Below, one piece after another: positions 1 to 8,131 of a DNA stretch of 37,264 bases. The stretch spans positions 119,982-157,245 of the forward strand of contig JAKPOU010000028.1 in NCBI GenBank assembly GCA_029547705.1. The letters run 5' to 3'. The notes under the pieces are model-generated. The model was not told where the DNA came from and made no database searches. It was given only the letters and a program-made list of their open reading frames with translations. How positions within the stretch are numbered: position 1 is the first letter of the stretch; each line of letters starts with the position of its first letter. This DNA is from Bacteroidota bacterium (GTDB lineage: Bacteria > Bacteroidota > Bacteroidia > Bacteroidales > VadinHA17). A program made the position numbers and the translations under genes.

Positions 1-236
1 ACAAGGAAAGGATTTTTGATTTTCATATCTGGGATGTGGACAAAGCGGAAAAATCGGGCTGGTGTGTTGAATCCGGACGCGGATTAATTGATTTCCCGCG
101 CTTTTTCAGAATGCTGAAGGAACACAACTATACCGGTACATGCAGCCTGGAATATGCGAAAGACATGGATGACCCGCTGGCAGGAATAGCTGAATCAATT
201 GGTTATTTCCGCGGTGTGCTGGCCGGCCTGGCCTGA
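1..236 (+). CDS. Sugar phosphate isomerase/epimerase, C-terminal fragment (xylose-isomerase-like TIM barrel)
   Basis: The reading frame is open from base 3 at the window edge, so the gene starts outside the window; the GTG at 36 is internal. About 77 residues are visible. The ESGRGLIDFPRFFRMLKE segment followed by YTGTCSLEY is the usual last barrel strand and helix of the AP-endonuclease-2-like sugar isomerase/epimerase family, including the late metal-site Glu in SLEY. These enzymes act on free or phosphorylated sugars or on inositol derivatives; the substrate cannot be told from this fragment. The stop lies 25 bp before the GH92 gene in the same direction, so the two are probably co-transcribed and may belong to one glycan-use locus. 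Confidence 0.75.
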   Translation, partial: KERIFDFHIWDVDKAEKSGWCVESGRGLIDFPRFFRMLKEHNYTGTCSLEYAKDMDDPLAGIAESIGYFRGVLAGLA

Positions 237-261
237 TGCGGAAACTTTAAAAAACAGATGA

Positions 262-2532
262 ATGAAAACTGCAAGACTTTTTACTTTATTATTACTGCTG
301 TCTGCCATACTTTATCACGGCTGTAATTCTGAAAAAGAAAACAACAGGGAACCCGTTGATTATGTAAATCCCTATATCGGGAACATAAGTCATCTGCTGG
401 TTCCTACCTATCCTACCGTTCACCTGCCCAACAGCATGCTCAGGGTATATCCCGAAAGGGCGGATTATACAACTCTGAAACTAAGGGGCCTGCCCCTTGT
501 GGTGACCAGCCACAGGGGACGTTCAGCCTTCAACCTCAGTCCCTTTCAGGGAGAAGCAGGTAATCTCGCTCCGGTTATCAGCTATACCTATGATCACGAG
601 AAAATAAGTCCGTATTCATATTCAGTTGTTCTTGATGAGCAGAATATCGGAGTAAGGATGGGTGTTTCACGGCAGTCGGCACTTTATGAGTTTACTTTCC
701 CGGATGACGGGAAAAAGAATATCATCCTGAATTCAGGCTACGGGGAAATGAAATGGGACGGAAAGGCTGTTTCAGGATACCAGAATCTTAATGAGCGCAC
801 GAAAGTTTTCATTTACCTGGAACCTGATGTCAGACCCTCAGCGGCGGGTGTTCTGAAAGACGGACGGATGGATGAATCCCTCTCAGAGGCTTCCGGCAGG
901 AATGCAGCCGTTGTACTCAGTTTTCCCGGCAGTACCCCTGCACTTAAACTGCGGTATGGCATCTCGTTTATAGATGCAGACCAGGCGAAAAGAAACCTTG
1001 AACGCGAGATAAGGGATTTTGACCTGGGGAAAATACAATCCGAAGGTCGCAGAATATGGAATGAGGCTCTCGGAAAAATCAGGGTCAGGGGAGGATCGGA
1101 AGATGACAGAACAGTATTTTATACATCTGTTTACCGTATCTATGAGCGTCCGGTGAACATAACAGAAGACGGAAGGTATTTCAGTGCCTTTGACGGGAAA
1201 GTTCATGATTGCGAAGGTGTTCCCTTCTATACGGACGACTGGATATGGGATACCTACAGGGCAGCTCATCCCCTGAGAGTCCTGACAGAACCGGAACTCG
1301 AAACCAATATTATCAGATCATTTCTGAGAATGACCGAACAGATGGAAAATCCCTGGATGCCGACATTTCCCGGGATAACAGGCGACAGCAGGAGCATGAA
1401 TTCCAATCATGGTGTGGCAAGCGTCATTGACGCATACAGAAAAGGTTTGCAGGATTTTGATCTGGAACAGGCCTATGAAGCCTGCAGAAGGGCCATAATG
1501 GAAAAAACGCTGGCGCCCTGGTCGGGAAAACCTGCCGGCAGACTCGATGATTTCTACAAGGAACATGGTTACATCCCCGCACTTGCTGAGAATGAGAAGG
1601 AAACAATTCCGGAAGTTCATCCTTTCGAGAAAAGGCAGGCAGTGGCCGTCACACTCGGGACAGCCTACGACCAGTGGTGTCTGGCACAGATTGCAAAAGA
1701 GCTTGGAAAAACAGATGACTACCGGTATTTCCTGGAGTGCTCCTATAATTACCGTAAGCTTTTCAATGCAGAAACTGACTTTTTCCATCCGAAAGACAGC
1801 AGGGGAAATTTCATCATGCCCTTTGACTATAAGTTTTCCGGGGGCATGGGTGCCCGCGACTACTATGATGAAAACAATGCATACACATACAGGTGGGATG
1901 TCCAGCATAATATTGCCGACCTGATAAAGCTGATGGGGGGCAGGGAGAAGTTTGTAAAAAGGCTTGATGAGACATTCAATGAACCTCTTGGCAGAAGCAA
2001 GTATGCATTCTATGCACAGCTGCCCGACCAGACCGGAAACGTCGGCCAGTTTTCAATGGCAAATGAACCATCTCTCCATATACCCTACCTGTATAATTAT
2101 GCAGGCCAGCCATGGCGTACGCAAAAACTGATCAGAACACTGCTTTTTGAATGGTTCCGCAACGACCTGATGGGAGTTCCCGGTGATGAGGACGGGGGCG
2201 GGACATCTGCATTCGTGGTATTCTCCCAGCTGGGATTCTATCCGGTTACCCCGGGATCTCCCACGTATAACATTGGCAGTCCTGTATTCACTGAATCAGT
2301 GATGGATCTTGGAAACGGAAGGGAATTTAAGATAGTGGCACTTAACTGTTCTGAAGAAAACAAATATATACAGTCAGCAAGGCTTAACGGCAGGGAGTGG
2401 AACAAGCCCTGGTTCAGTCATGATGACATCAAGGATGGTGCAACACTCGAACTTGTGATGGGTCCGTCTCCTGAACGCAAATGGGGAAGTGATGCGGATT
2501 CAGCACCTCCTTCGGCTGAAAGAATGGAATAA
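262..2532 (+). CDS. GH92 family alpha-mannosidase, lipoprotein
   Basis: This 756-residue protein starts with a lipoprotein signal (hydrophobic run ending in LYHGC, Cys at about residue 21), so it should be anchored in a membrane, probably the outer membrane or periplasm. The mature start DYVNPYIG, the NEPSLHIPYLYNYAGQPW segment and the glycine-rich EDGGGTSAF...GFYPVTPG...Y.IGSPVF block near residue 640 are hallmarks of glycoside hydrolase family 92. These are calcium-dependent exo-acting alpha-mannosidases that trim alpha-1,2-, alpha-1,3- or alpha-1,4-linked mannose, as on N-glycans. The length is normal for the family. Linkage cannot be read from the sequence. It lies directly after the sugar isomerase fragment, and a fucosidase lies about 2 kb downstream on the other strand, suggesting use of complex glycans. 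Confidence 0.92.
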   Translation: MKTARLFTLLLLLSAILYHGCNSEKENNREPVDYVNPYIGNISHLLVPTYPTVHLPNSMLRVYPERADYTTLKLRGLPLVVTSHRGRSAFNLSPFQGEAGNLAPVISYTYDHEKISPYSYSVVLDEQNIGVRMGVSRQSALYEFTFPDDGKKNIILNSGYGEMKWDGKAVSGYQNLNERTKVFIYLEPDVRPSAAGVLKDGRMDESLSEASGRNAAVVLSFPGSTPALKLRYGISFIDADQAKRNLEREIRDFDLGKIQSEGRRIWNEALGKIRVRGGSEDDRTVFYTSVYRIYERPVNITEDGRYFSAFDGKVHDCEGVPFYTDDWIWDTYRAAHPLRVLTEPELETNIIRSFLRMTEQMENPWMPTFPGITGDSRSMNSNHGVASVIDAYRKGLQDFDLEQAYEACRRAIMEKTLAPWSGKPAGRLDDFYKEHGYIPALAENEKETIPEVHPFEKRQAVAVTLGTAYDQWCLAQIAKELGKTDDYRYFLECSYNYRKLFNAETDFFHPKDSRGNFIMPFDYKFSGGMGARDYYDENNAYTYRWDVQHNIADLIKLMGGREKFVKRLDETFNEPLGRSKYAFYAQLPDQTGNVGQFSMANEPSLHIPYLYNYAGQPWRTQKLIRTLLFEWFRNDLMGVPGDEDGGGTSAFVVFSQLGFYPVTPGSPTYNIGSPVFTESVMDLGNGREFKIVALNCSEENKYIQSARLNGREWNKPWFSHDDIKDGATLELVMGPSPERKWGSDADSAPPSAERME

Positions 2533-2589
2533 ACCCGCCGGGATATAAATCCTGCCACGAATATATTTTCCGTATGTCTTTTCTGAACA

Positions 2590-2622
2590 AAACAGATTGG
2601 AATCTGTTTAGATTTATTATTA
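2590..2622 (+). terminator. Probable terminator after the GH92 gene
   Basis: AAACAGATT (2590-2598) and AATCTGTTT (2601-2609) form a perfect 9-bp inverted repeat, effectively an 8-bp stem with a four-base loop, followed by the T-rich TTTAGATTTATTATT. It lies 58 bp after the GH92 stop. The stem is AT-rich, so a role as an operator for the next gene is an alternative. Confidence 0.45.
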
Positions 2623-2638
2623 ATTAAATCTGTAGACC

Positions 2639-3027
2639 ATGAAAAAAGAATTGACATTTTTACGGGGGTTTATTCTGGTATTGATTGCCGGTATGCTTTT
2701 GGGTTCATGCTCAAAAAAAGAAGAAGAAGCTACCGATAATCTGGTAGGTAAATGGAGTGTCAGCAATGTAACATTAGTCACCAAGGTCGGGACCAGATCA
2801 CTTTCACAATATTTGATAGATGAGCTGGATTTAACTTCTGTTGAAGCCCAGCAGATGGTTCAGATGATCAATGCTATGATCTAGCCGGTCCTCAGATTTT
2901 TGATGTCCTTGAACTAAGTTCCGGCAAGCTTGTACTCAAAATCACCCAGCAGGAGGATGTGGATCTCGATGGTGATAATAAGGGTGAAACCTTAACCGTT
3001 ACAATCGAGATGACCCTGAGTAAATAG
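2639..3027 (+). pseudogene. Broken lipocalin-like lipoprotein gene
   Basis: The first 81 codons (2639-2884) encode a lipoprotein signal with lipobox LLGSC, a KKEEE linker, and then DNLVGKWSVSNVTL, the usual first strand of small Bacteroidota lipocalin-like lipoproteins. The frame ends at TAG 2882-2884. The coding sense then resumes in another frame from about 2884 (AGPQIFDVLELSSGKLVLKI...) and runs 47 codons to TAG at 3025, ending EMTLSK, the usual C-terminus of that family as I recall it. The middle strands expected between the two halves (roughly 40 residues) seem to be missing, so I infer an internal deletion that also shifts the frame. The family's function is unknown; such proteins are small beta-barrels at the cell envelope. 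Confidence 0.6.
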
Positions 3028-3083
3028 CAGATAGATTTAATTAAGCGGGAAATATTCTGTATTCTGAAGGGAACTTTTTCAGA

Positions 3084-3113
3084 GAGTCATGATGGCATGA
3101 CTCCCTGATTTTC
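3084..3113 (+). terminator. Rho-independent terminator of the lipocalin-like gene
   Basis: An 8-bp perfect stem, GAGTCATG (3084-3091) and CATGACTC (3096-3103) with loop ATGG, is followed by CCTGATTTTCC. The T tract lies on the + side, so it serves the + strand gene and protects the convergent tRNA. Confidence 0.65.
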
Positions 3114-3118
3114 CTTTG

Positions 3119-3193
3119 TGGGGCGTACTGGATTCGAACCAGTGACCTCTTGCCTGTCAAGCAAGCGTTCTGAACCAACTGAACTAACGTCCC
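3119..3193 (-). tRNA. tRNA-Val(GAC)
   Basis: Read on the minus strand, a 75-nt cloverleaf forms: acceptor GGGACGT/ACGCCCC, D stem GTTC/GAAC, anticodon stem CTTGC/GCAAG with loop TTGACAG (anticodon GAC, valine), variable loop AGGTC, and T stem ACTGG/CCAGT with loop TTCGAAT. The discriminator is A and CCA is not encoded. The acceptor stem has one A-C mismatch at pair 4-69, which is unusual and worth checking against the read data. GTC in the plus strand should not be read as an Asp anticodon; the loop places GAC at positions 34-36. Confidence 0.9.
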
Positions 3194-3274
3194 GTCATCA
3201 TGCCGGCATCAGACTTCCGCTATCAGTAATAAATGTCCCGGATTTCCGGGTTAGCGGGGATCTCCTGCCAGCTG

Positions 3275-3305
3275 CAAAAATAGTAAATGCTTATGAAAAA
3301 TCAAA
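3275..3305 (-). promoter_or_regulatory. Bacteroidota-type promoter for tRNA-Val
   Basis: On the minus strand TTTG (3302-3305), a 19-base spacer and TATTTTTG (3275-3282) match the Bacteroidota housekeeping promoter TTTG-N19/20-TAnnTTTG. The -33 box lies inside the 3' end of the neighbouring gene (3291-4421). The predicted leader before the tRNA is about 75 nt and contains a small hairpin, CCCGGA/TCCGGG (3238-3251). Confidence 0.6.
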
Positions 3306-4421
3306 TCCGGAAATATAGGCAGGGGCATCATAGAATTTTTCCTGCTCTTCCTCAGTCAGATTCACAAATTTTATATAAACAAGTCCCGGCTTGGCATTGA
3401 GCATCCGGTTCAGAGCCCCCAGCCTGCCCGATGTACGTATCTTGTCATATAACTCACTCCGGTCGTCAAGCCACATCAGCCCGGTGTGAAACCCTTCCAG
3501 AGCACAGGCCGATTCAAGAAGGGGATAAAGGAGAGATTCCTTCCCTTTTTTGCAGTAAATGGCGTCAAACACCAGGAAGTGAAAAATTCCCGGACTGAAA
3601 AGGCGGCGGAAATACGGTGTGAAAGGAAGCACTTTCATCATCACCCAGCCCCATACACCGGGAATATTGTATATCTTGTTGGAGGTTGGAAAGGCACTGA
3701 CTCCGGCAACTATCTCCCCGCCTTCCTTCAGAACGTAATACCTGTTGCCGTAAAAGGCATAATCCGCAGTGAAAAGGGAATAATTACGGTAATAATTCCT
3801 GAGAAGCTCATGCATTTCATTTATTTCATTCTCCCTGATCAGTGATACCCGCTTGTCGGGTCCCGGACTGAACCTGCTGAAGGCAACTGTGAGGAATGAT
3901 CTTATATACTCAAATCCGGCCTTGTGAACAAGATCCTTTGCCTTCTCATTCATACTTTCAAGAAAAGCATACAGAATGTGCCTGTCCTTTTCGGAAACAT
4001 CGGGCAGTCCCAGCAGATGGGGCTTCCCGAAAAGTTCAAGTGTCCTGGACTTGAAGGAATCGAATGGCTCTGTTCTTGTCTCCCTTTCCTGTCTTCTCCT
4101 GCTGCTCCTGGTATCCGACTGGAACAATGAATGAAAAGCCAGATACTTGACAAAGGTGGAAGGGTATCTGAGATCGCACTGGCCTGAAATACGGAAACAG
4201 GCTCCGGCCGTTGCCGTGATTTTATTTTTTTTATAGAGGGAGATAAACCTGATCCGGTCCTTATATGCGGCTATCCTCTCGGAAATGTTCTGGAAGGTAA
4301 ACCTCATACCTCCTTCCGAACCCTGAACAGCACGGTTGAGAATGTTAAGAATACCTTCATCAGCCCTGTCTGTCACCCTTATTTCAAGTCCTTGAAAATC
4401 AAAAATTGTTTTTTCAGTCAT
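3291..4421 (-). CDS. GNAT-like acyltransferase-type protein, unrecognised
   Basis: This is a 376-residue soluble protein without a signal peptide. I do not recognise a named family. Two regions look like repeated acetyltransferase (GNAT) halves: an N-terminal part (RFISLYKKNKITATAGACFRI) and a C-terminal part (YYVLKEGGEIVAGVSAFPTSNKIYNIPG...), the latter with the strand-turn-strand pattern often seen before the acetyl-CoA loop. The middle has a basic patch, SSRRRQERETR, near residue 105. It stands between a tRNA and a fucosidase, with 61 bp to the fucosidase stop on the same strand, so weak co-transcription is possible. The function is unknown; the GNAT idea is an inference from layout only. 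Confidence 0.6.
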   Translation of the reverse strand: MTEKTIFDFQGLEIRVTDRADEGILNILNRAVQGSEGGMRFTFQNISERIAAYKDRIRFISLYKKNKITATAGACFRISGQCDLRYPSTFVKYLAFHSLFQSDTRSSRRRQERETRTEPFDSFKSRTLELFGKPHLLGLPDVSEKDRHILYAFLESMNEKAKDLVHKAGFEYIRSFLTVAFSRFSPGPDKRVSLIRENEINEMHELLRNYYRNYSLFTADYAFYGNRYYVLKEGGEIVAGVSAFPTSNKIYNIPGVWGWVMMKVLPFTPYFRRLFSPGIFHFLVFDAIYCKKGKESLLYPLLESACALEGFHTGLMWLDDRSELYDKIRTSGRLGALNRMLNAKPGLVYIKFVNLTEEEQEKFYDAPAYISGFDFS

Positions 4422-4482
4422 AATCTGCCTGCTGATCCTTATTAATTCACAAAACCGGATTCAGAACCCCTGTAATACCGGT

Positions 4483-6303
4483 TTATCCTCCCCGGCAAAT
4501 CCAGAGCCACTGAAACTTAATTTCTTCCCTGTTTTGAGGATTTATTTCCACCTCTATGTCATAGTAACCGGAATTATTAAAGTTTATTATGCCTGCGCGG
4601 TGCGATCTGAAATCATCTATTACCCAGTCAGAATTGGGTTCAGCCACTGTTTTTCCGGTTGGTGTCACACTGTGTGATAATGTTTCCCCGTCAGCCTTTA
4701 CCCTGATTATACCTTTGCCTGTTTCTCCCTGGAAACTGTATGAAATGTCAAAGTTTTTCGGTCCCGGTTCGTCAATATATATTTTCCATTTAAGTACAGT
4801 GGGTTCCGTAATTGAAGCATAGGCCGGAACGGTTCCCCTGCGCTGTTTATTCACGGTCTTCAGGACAATGCCGGAATTATCTCTGTTCCACGGTGTGAGG
4901 GAATATCCCCCGTCCATGTTTTTTGCCACCAGGCCTTCATGAATCCCGGGCTTTCCGTCATATTCAAGCACAATAACGGATACATAGGGATCAGGTGCGG
5001 ATGCCGGCAGGGAAATCGTTGCAAGAGCCCCCTTATGGGTATAGTCAAGTGGCCTTTTCTGTTTATCTGCAAGAAGGTAAACCCTGTCCGGCTTTGATGT
5101 CACGCCACTGAAATACAATTTATTGTCAAGAGGATAATTGAACAGGTGGAGATACAGCCTTGTGCCGCCAGCCGTTTCCCTGCAGGTAATTCTGCCCCAG
5201 TCGTGGTAGCCTTCCGGGAGTTCAAATGCCTTGCAGCCATAAACCGATTCCCAGTTTACTTCCATCCACTTCCCCATTTCACGCAAACGCACTGCAATCT
5301 CATAAGGAACCTCCCCGTTGGCCCTCGGACCAATATTAAGCAGATAATTCCCGTTGAGGCTTACGTTATTGATCAGGGACCGGAGCAATGATGTTGTGGA
5401 TTTCCATTCGGTATCGCGCCTGTGAAAACCCCAGGAATGAGAAACTGTGGCAGGGGATTGCCAGGGAAAATCCTGCAGCTGGCTTCCGATCTGATTATCC
5501 CCCATTTCATGTATATCAACATCACTGTCTTCCTTTAAAGAAAGACCCAGACGGGAATTTATCAGACACGAGGGCTGAAGTTCGCGAATAAGGCTTTTAA
5601 GCTGTATCAGCTGTTCCCTGCTGACCACGGTCCCGGAATGATGTATCCACATGTCGAACCAGATAAGGTCGACGGGACCGTAGTTTGTCAGCAGTTCCCG
5701 CATCTGGGGTATTACCTTGTTCTGCCAGTAAAGATCATAGTCTTCGGGCCTGATGCCTGTTATTTCCATCCTGTGGTTCCAGCCGTATTCATGGTCCCAG
5801 TCGATCCAGTGGGAATAATAAAGGCCGAGCCGCAAGCCATGTTTCTGACAGGCATCAGCAAGTTCCCTCAGAATATCCCGGGAAGGACTTGTATGCCGGG
5901 CAACGTTATAAGAGCTTGCCTTACTGTCCCACAGGGCAAATCCGTCGTGATGCTTGGCTGTGAGAACCACATATTTCATACCTGCATCCTTCGCAAGAAG
6001 CACCCATTTCTCAGGATCAATCTCATCCCATTTAAAGCGGTCAATAAGGCCAAGGTATTCTTCATGCCCTATACTGTTCCTGTACTGTATCCACTCAGCA
6101 TAGTTATTGTCATTTCTCAGGCTTTCGCCTTTCCAGACTCCCTCGGCTCCGCTGTAAAGGCCCCAGTGAATAAACATGCCGTAGCGGGCATCAACAAACC
6201 ATTCCGCCCTTTTGTTTACAACTGACTGGCCATCAAGCAGGAAAACGGTAAAGAAAAAAACCAGAAACGTTGTGACATTCCGCAGTAAGTAATATTTTTT
6301 CAT
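4483..6303 (-). CDS. GH29 alpha-L-fucosidase, secreted
   Basis: The protein carries the GH29 core: RYGMFIHWGLYS near the N-terminus, YVVLTAKHHDGFALWDS, then LIWFDMW with the Asp expected to be the catalytic nucleophile. These enzymes release alpha-linked L-fucose from glycans with retention. A C-terminal extension of about 200 residues looks like beta-sandwich modules. I chose the start at 6303 (MKKYYLLRN..., a normal signal peptide with KK then a hydrophobic run) rather than the in-frame ATG at 6315, which would add only MPVI before it. The mature protein should be periplasmic or surface exposed; no lipobox is seen. With the GH92 gene nearby it points to breakdown of fucosylated, mannose-containing glycans. 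Confidence 0.92.
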   Translation of the reverse strand: MKKYYLLRNVTTFLVFFFTVFLLDGQSVVNKRAEWFVDARYGMFIHWGLYSGAEGVWKGESLRNDNNYAEWIQYRNSIGHEEYLGLIDRFKWDEIDPEKWVLLAKDAGMKYVVLTAKHHDGFALWDSKASSYNVARHTSPSRDILRELADACQKHGLRLGLYYSHWIDWDHEYGWNHRMEITGIRPEDYDLYWQNKVIPQMRELLTNYGPVDLIWFDMWIHHSGTVVSREQLIQLKSLIRELQPSCLINSRLGLSLKEDSDVDIHEMGDNQIGSQLQDFPWQSPATVSHSWGFHRRDTEWKSTTSLLRSLINNVSLNGNYLLNIGPRANGEVPYEIAVRLREMGKWMEVNWESVYGCKAFELPEGYHDWGRITCRETAGGTRLYLHLFNYPLDNKLYFSGVTSKPDRVYLLADKQKRPLDYTHKGALATISLPASAPDPYVSVIVLEYDGKPGIHEGLVAKNMDGGYSLTPWNRDNSGIVLKTVNKQRRGTVPAYASITEPTVLKWKIYIDEPGPKNFDISYSFQGETGKGIIRVKADGETLSHSVTPTGKTVAEPNSDWVIDDFRSHRAGIINFNNSGYYDIEVEINPQNREEIKFQWLWICRGG

Positions 6304-6329
6304 AATAACCGGCATTGGTTTATCTGAAT

Positions 6330-6420
6330 ATCCTTTAACTATCCGGGATCCGGTGATTCCGATGAATCCGGGATCGGGTTAATCCGGAGAATCCGGCATC
6401 CGGCAAAACCGGTAAAACAA
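6330..6420. repeat. Intergenic cluster of ATCCGG-like repeats
   Basis: The gap upstream of the fucosidase holds about eight CCGG sites, mostly as ATCCGG(G/C/A) units spaced irregularly over about 110 bp. Similar ATCCGG runs occur at 17930-18050. No hairpin with a T tract is obvious. It may be a degenerate intergenic repeat or binding sites; I see no gene. Confidence 0.4.
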
Positions 6421-6444
6421 TACGCTATGCAACTCAATCCCCTG

Positions 6445-7212
6445 TCATTTATCAGCCGCCGTTTTTGTATCGAGGCTTCCGAACACTTTCTGAAGCAGGG
6501 GACTGACTCTGGCGCTTACTTCTTTTCTTATTTTAAGTTCCTCATTTTCAACTTTCAGAAACATTCCTGAAAGAGCTTTATCTGTAAGAAAATCGTCCAG
6601 ATCGGTATTTACAGGATTCAGGCCGGCAAGTTTTCCGGCAACTGAATTTGCAACGGAATTCCATTTTGAAGTAAGGGTATTCCAGGATTCCTTTGTTGAT
6701 ATGTTTCCTGCTATCTTCTTTTCCGTGGATGCCTGTATCTTTGGCTTATAGAGAGCATAGAGCTCACTGAAGGTGGTGCTTCTCAGATAATTCGTCGCGG
6801 CATTGTCTGCTCCGTTCAGAATACCGAAGGCATCCCTGATAGTCATTTGTTTTATACTGTTCAAAAATATGGGAGCCACTTCCCCGGCTGCATCCTCGGC
6901 AGCCCGGTTGATTCTCAGTATGACATCCTCTATCAGCCTTTCCCCGCCGGGAATCCTTGAAATATTCTCAACAATCACCCTTGCCTCATCGGGCAGAAGG
7001 ATCTTTACCAGCTCATCGCCGTAATATCCGTCCGTTTTTGAAAGCAGACCCGCAGCATTAACGGCCCCTGTGCCCAGAGCCTCCCTGAGACCGCTGACAA
7101 CCTCGGCTTCAGTAAGGGGGACATTCCCGGTTGTCTGAAGGACTTTTGCCAGTTCAGCACATGATGTCAGAAAAAATAAAGATGTAAGAAAAAATAAAAC
7201 CCTTGTTTTCAT
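6445..7212 (-). CDS. DUF4197 lipoprotein
   Basis: This 255-residue protein starts with a lipoprotein signal, lipobox LTSC at about residue 18. The body matches DUF4197 closely: GLREALGTGAVNAAGLLSKTDGYYGD, then INRAAEDAAGEVAPIF, then DAFGILNGADNAATNYLRS and LYALYKPKI. The family is common in Bacteroidota and Proteobacteria and its function is unknown; it is mostly helical and expected in the periplasm, tethered to a membrane. The length is normal. It lies 129 bp upstream of the fucosidase and 134 bp after ispD on the same strand, so it may have its own promoter. Confidence 0.88.
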   Translation of the reverse strand: MKTRVLFFLTSLFFLTSCAELAKVLQTTGNVPLTEAEVVSGLREALGTGAVNAAGLLSKTDGYYGDELVKILLPDEARVIVENISRIPGGERLIEDVILRINRAAEDAAGEVAPIFLNSIKQMTIRDAFGILNGADNAATNYLRSTTFSELYALYKPKIQASTEKKIAGNISTKESWNTLTSKWNSVANSVAGKLAGLNPVNTDLDDFLTDKALSGMFLKVENEELKIRKEVSARVSPLLQKVFGSLDTKTAADK

Positions 7213-7346
7213 TTGCAGCTAAATTGAAATTCCCTGCAATATACAAAATATCAGAAAAACAGAGATTATTTCATCACACAGTCTCCAGCGTCAGGATACC
7301 CCGTTGAACAGGTCTTCCCGATAACGGAAATACCGGCAGGCCATGT

Positions 7347-8018
7347 TCAGACAGTCCTTTTTATCAGGCATTCAGCAATGATCAGGTCTTCAGGCGTGGT
7401 TATCTTGATATTTTCCCTGTTACCCTCAACAAGATTTATACTTGTACCCGTTCTTTCCAGCACCATTGCATCATCTGTGAATTCCGGCAGATAATCCTGA
7501 AGAAAAGCCTTTTTTATCAGGCTGGTATGAAACACCTGGGGTGTCTGAACAAGCTTTATCCCGGTTCTGTCCAGAGCTTCACTCCCGTCAGGGCTTGTCT
7601 TCCTCAGTGAATCTGAAGGCGATATTACGGGTATGGCATTCCCGAGTTTCATGGCAGTCTCAAAACATCTGCCAATGGCAGCGATACTGACAAGGGGCCT
7701 CACACCGTCGTGAATGGCAACGAGTCCGGGTTCAGTGATCAGATCCAGTCCGTTTCTCACCGAGTGAAAGCGGGTTGCACCGCCCACTGCAACCGTATGC
7801 GGAACGGTGAATGAATATTTATCCCTGAGTTCATTCCAGTAATCTGTCTGATTTTCCGGCAGTACTACAATTATCCGAATGGAGCTGTCATATATCCGGA
7901 ACTTTTCAATTGCATGCATCAGTACAGGCTTTCCGGCAATCTCAATGAACTGCTTCGGTATGCCGCTCTTCATCCTTTCGCCGGATCCCGCTGCAACAAC
8001 TAGGGCATAAATATTCAT
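7347..8018 (-). CDS. ispD: 2-C-methyl-D-erythritol 4-phosphate cytidylyltransferase
   Basis: IspD joins CTP and methylerythritol phosphate in the third step of the non-mevalonate isoprenoid pathway. The 223-residue protein shows the nucleotide-binding start ALVVAAGSGERMKSGIPKQF with the G-x-G-x-R-M and K-Q motifs, the IHDGVRPLVS motif that binds cytidine and metal, the DSLRKT and LVQTPQVFH blocks, and the C-terminal ENIKITTPEDL. The length is normal. It follows the acyl-CoA ligase gene by 113 bp on the same strand. It indicates that this organism uses the MEP route. Confidence 0.95.
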   Translation of the reverse strand: MNIYALVVAAGSGERMKSGIPKQFIEIAGKPVLMHAIEKFRIYDSSIRIIVVLPENQTDYWNELRDKYSFTVPHTVAVGGATRFHSVRNGLDLITEPGLVAIHDGVRPLVSIAAIGRCFETAMKLGNAIPVISPSDSLRKTSPDGSEALDRTGIKLVQTPQVFHTSLIKKAFLQDYLPEFTDDAMVLERTGTSINLVEGNRENIKITTPEDLIIAECLIKRTV

Positions 8019-8131
8019 GGGAAGAAAAGATAATCCAATAATTCCTCCTGTTCTTTCTTTATACTTCCTGAAGGCTCAGGGTAACCTGTTAATCATTACG
8101 TCTCCCGTCCCTCCAGGGATTCTGTCCCGGT

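Noticed and set aside
1318..1908. Minus-strand open frame of 196 codons inside the GH92 gene
   Set aside because: It lies opposite a full GH92 protein and shows no family motif.
3119..3193. tRNA-Asp reading of the minus-strand tRNA
   Set aside because: GTC appears on the plus strand only; the tRNA loop TTGACAG sets the anticodon as GAC (Val).
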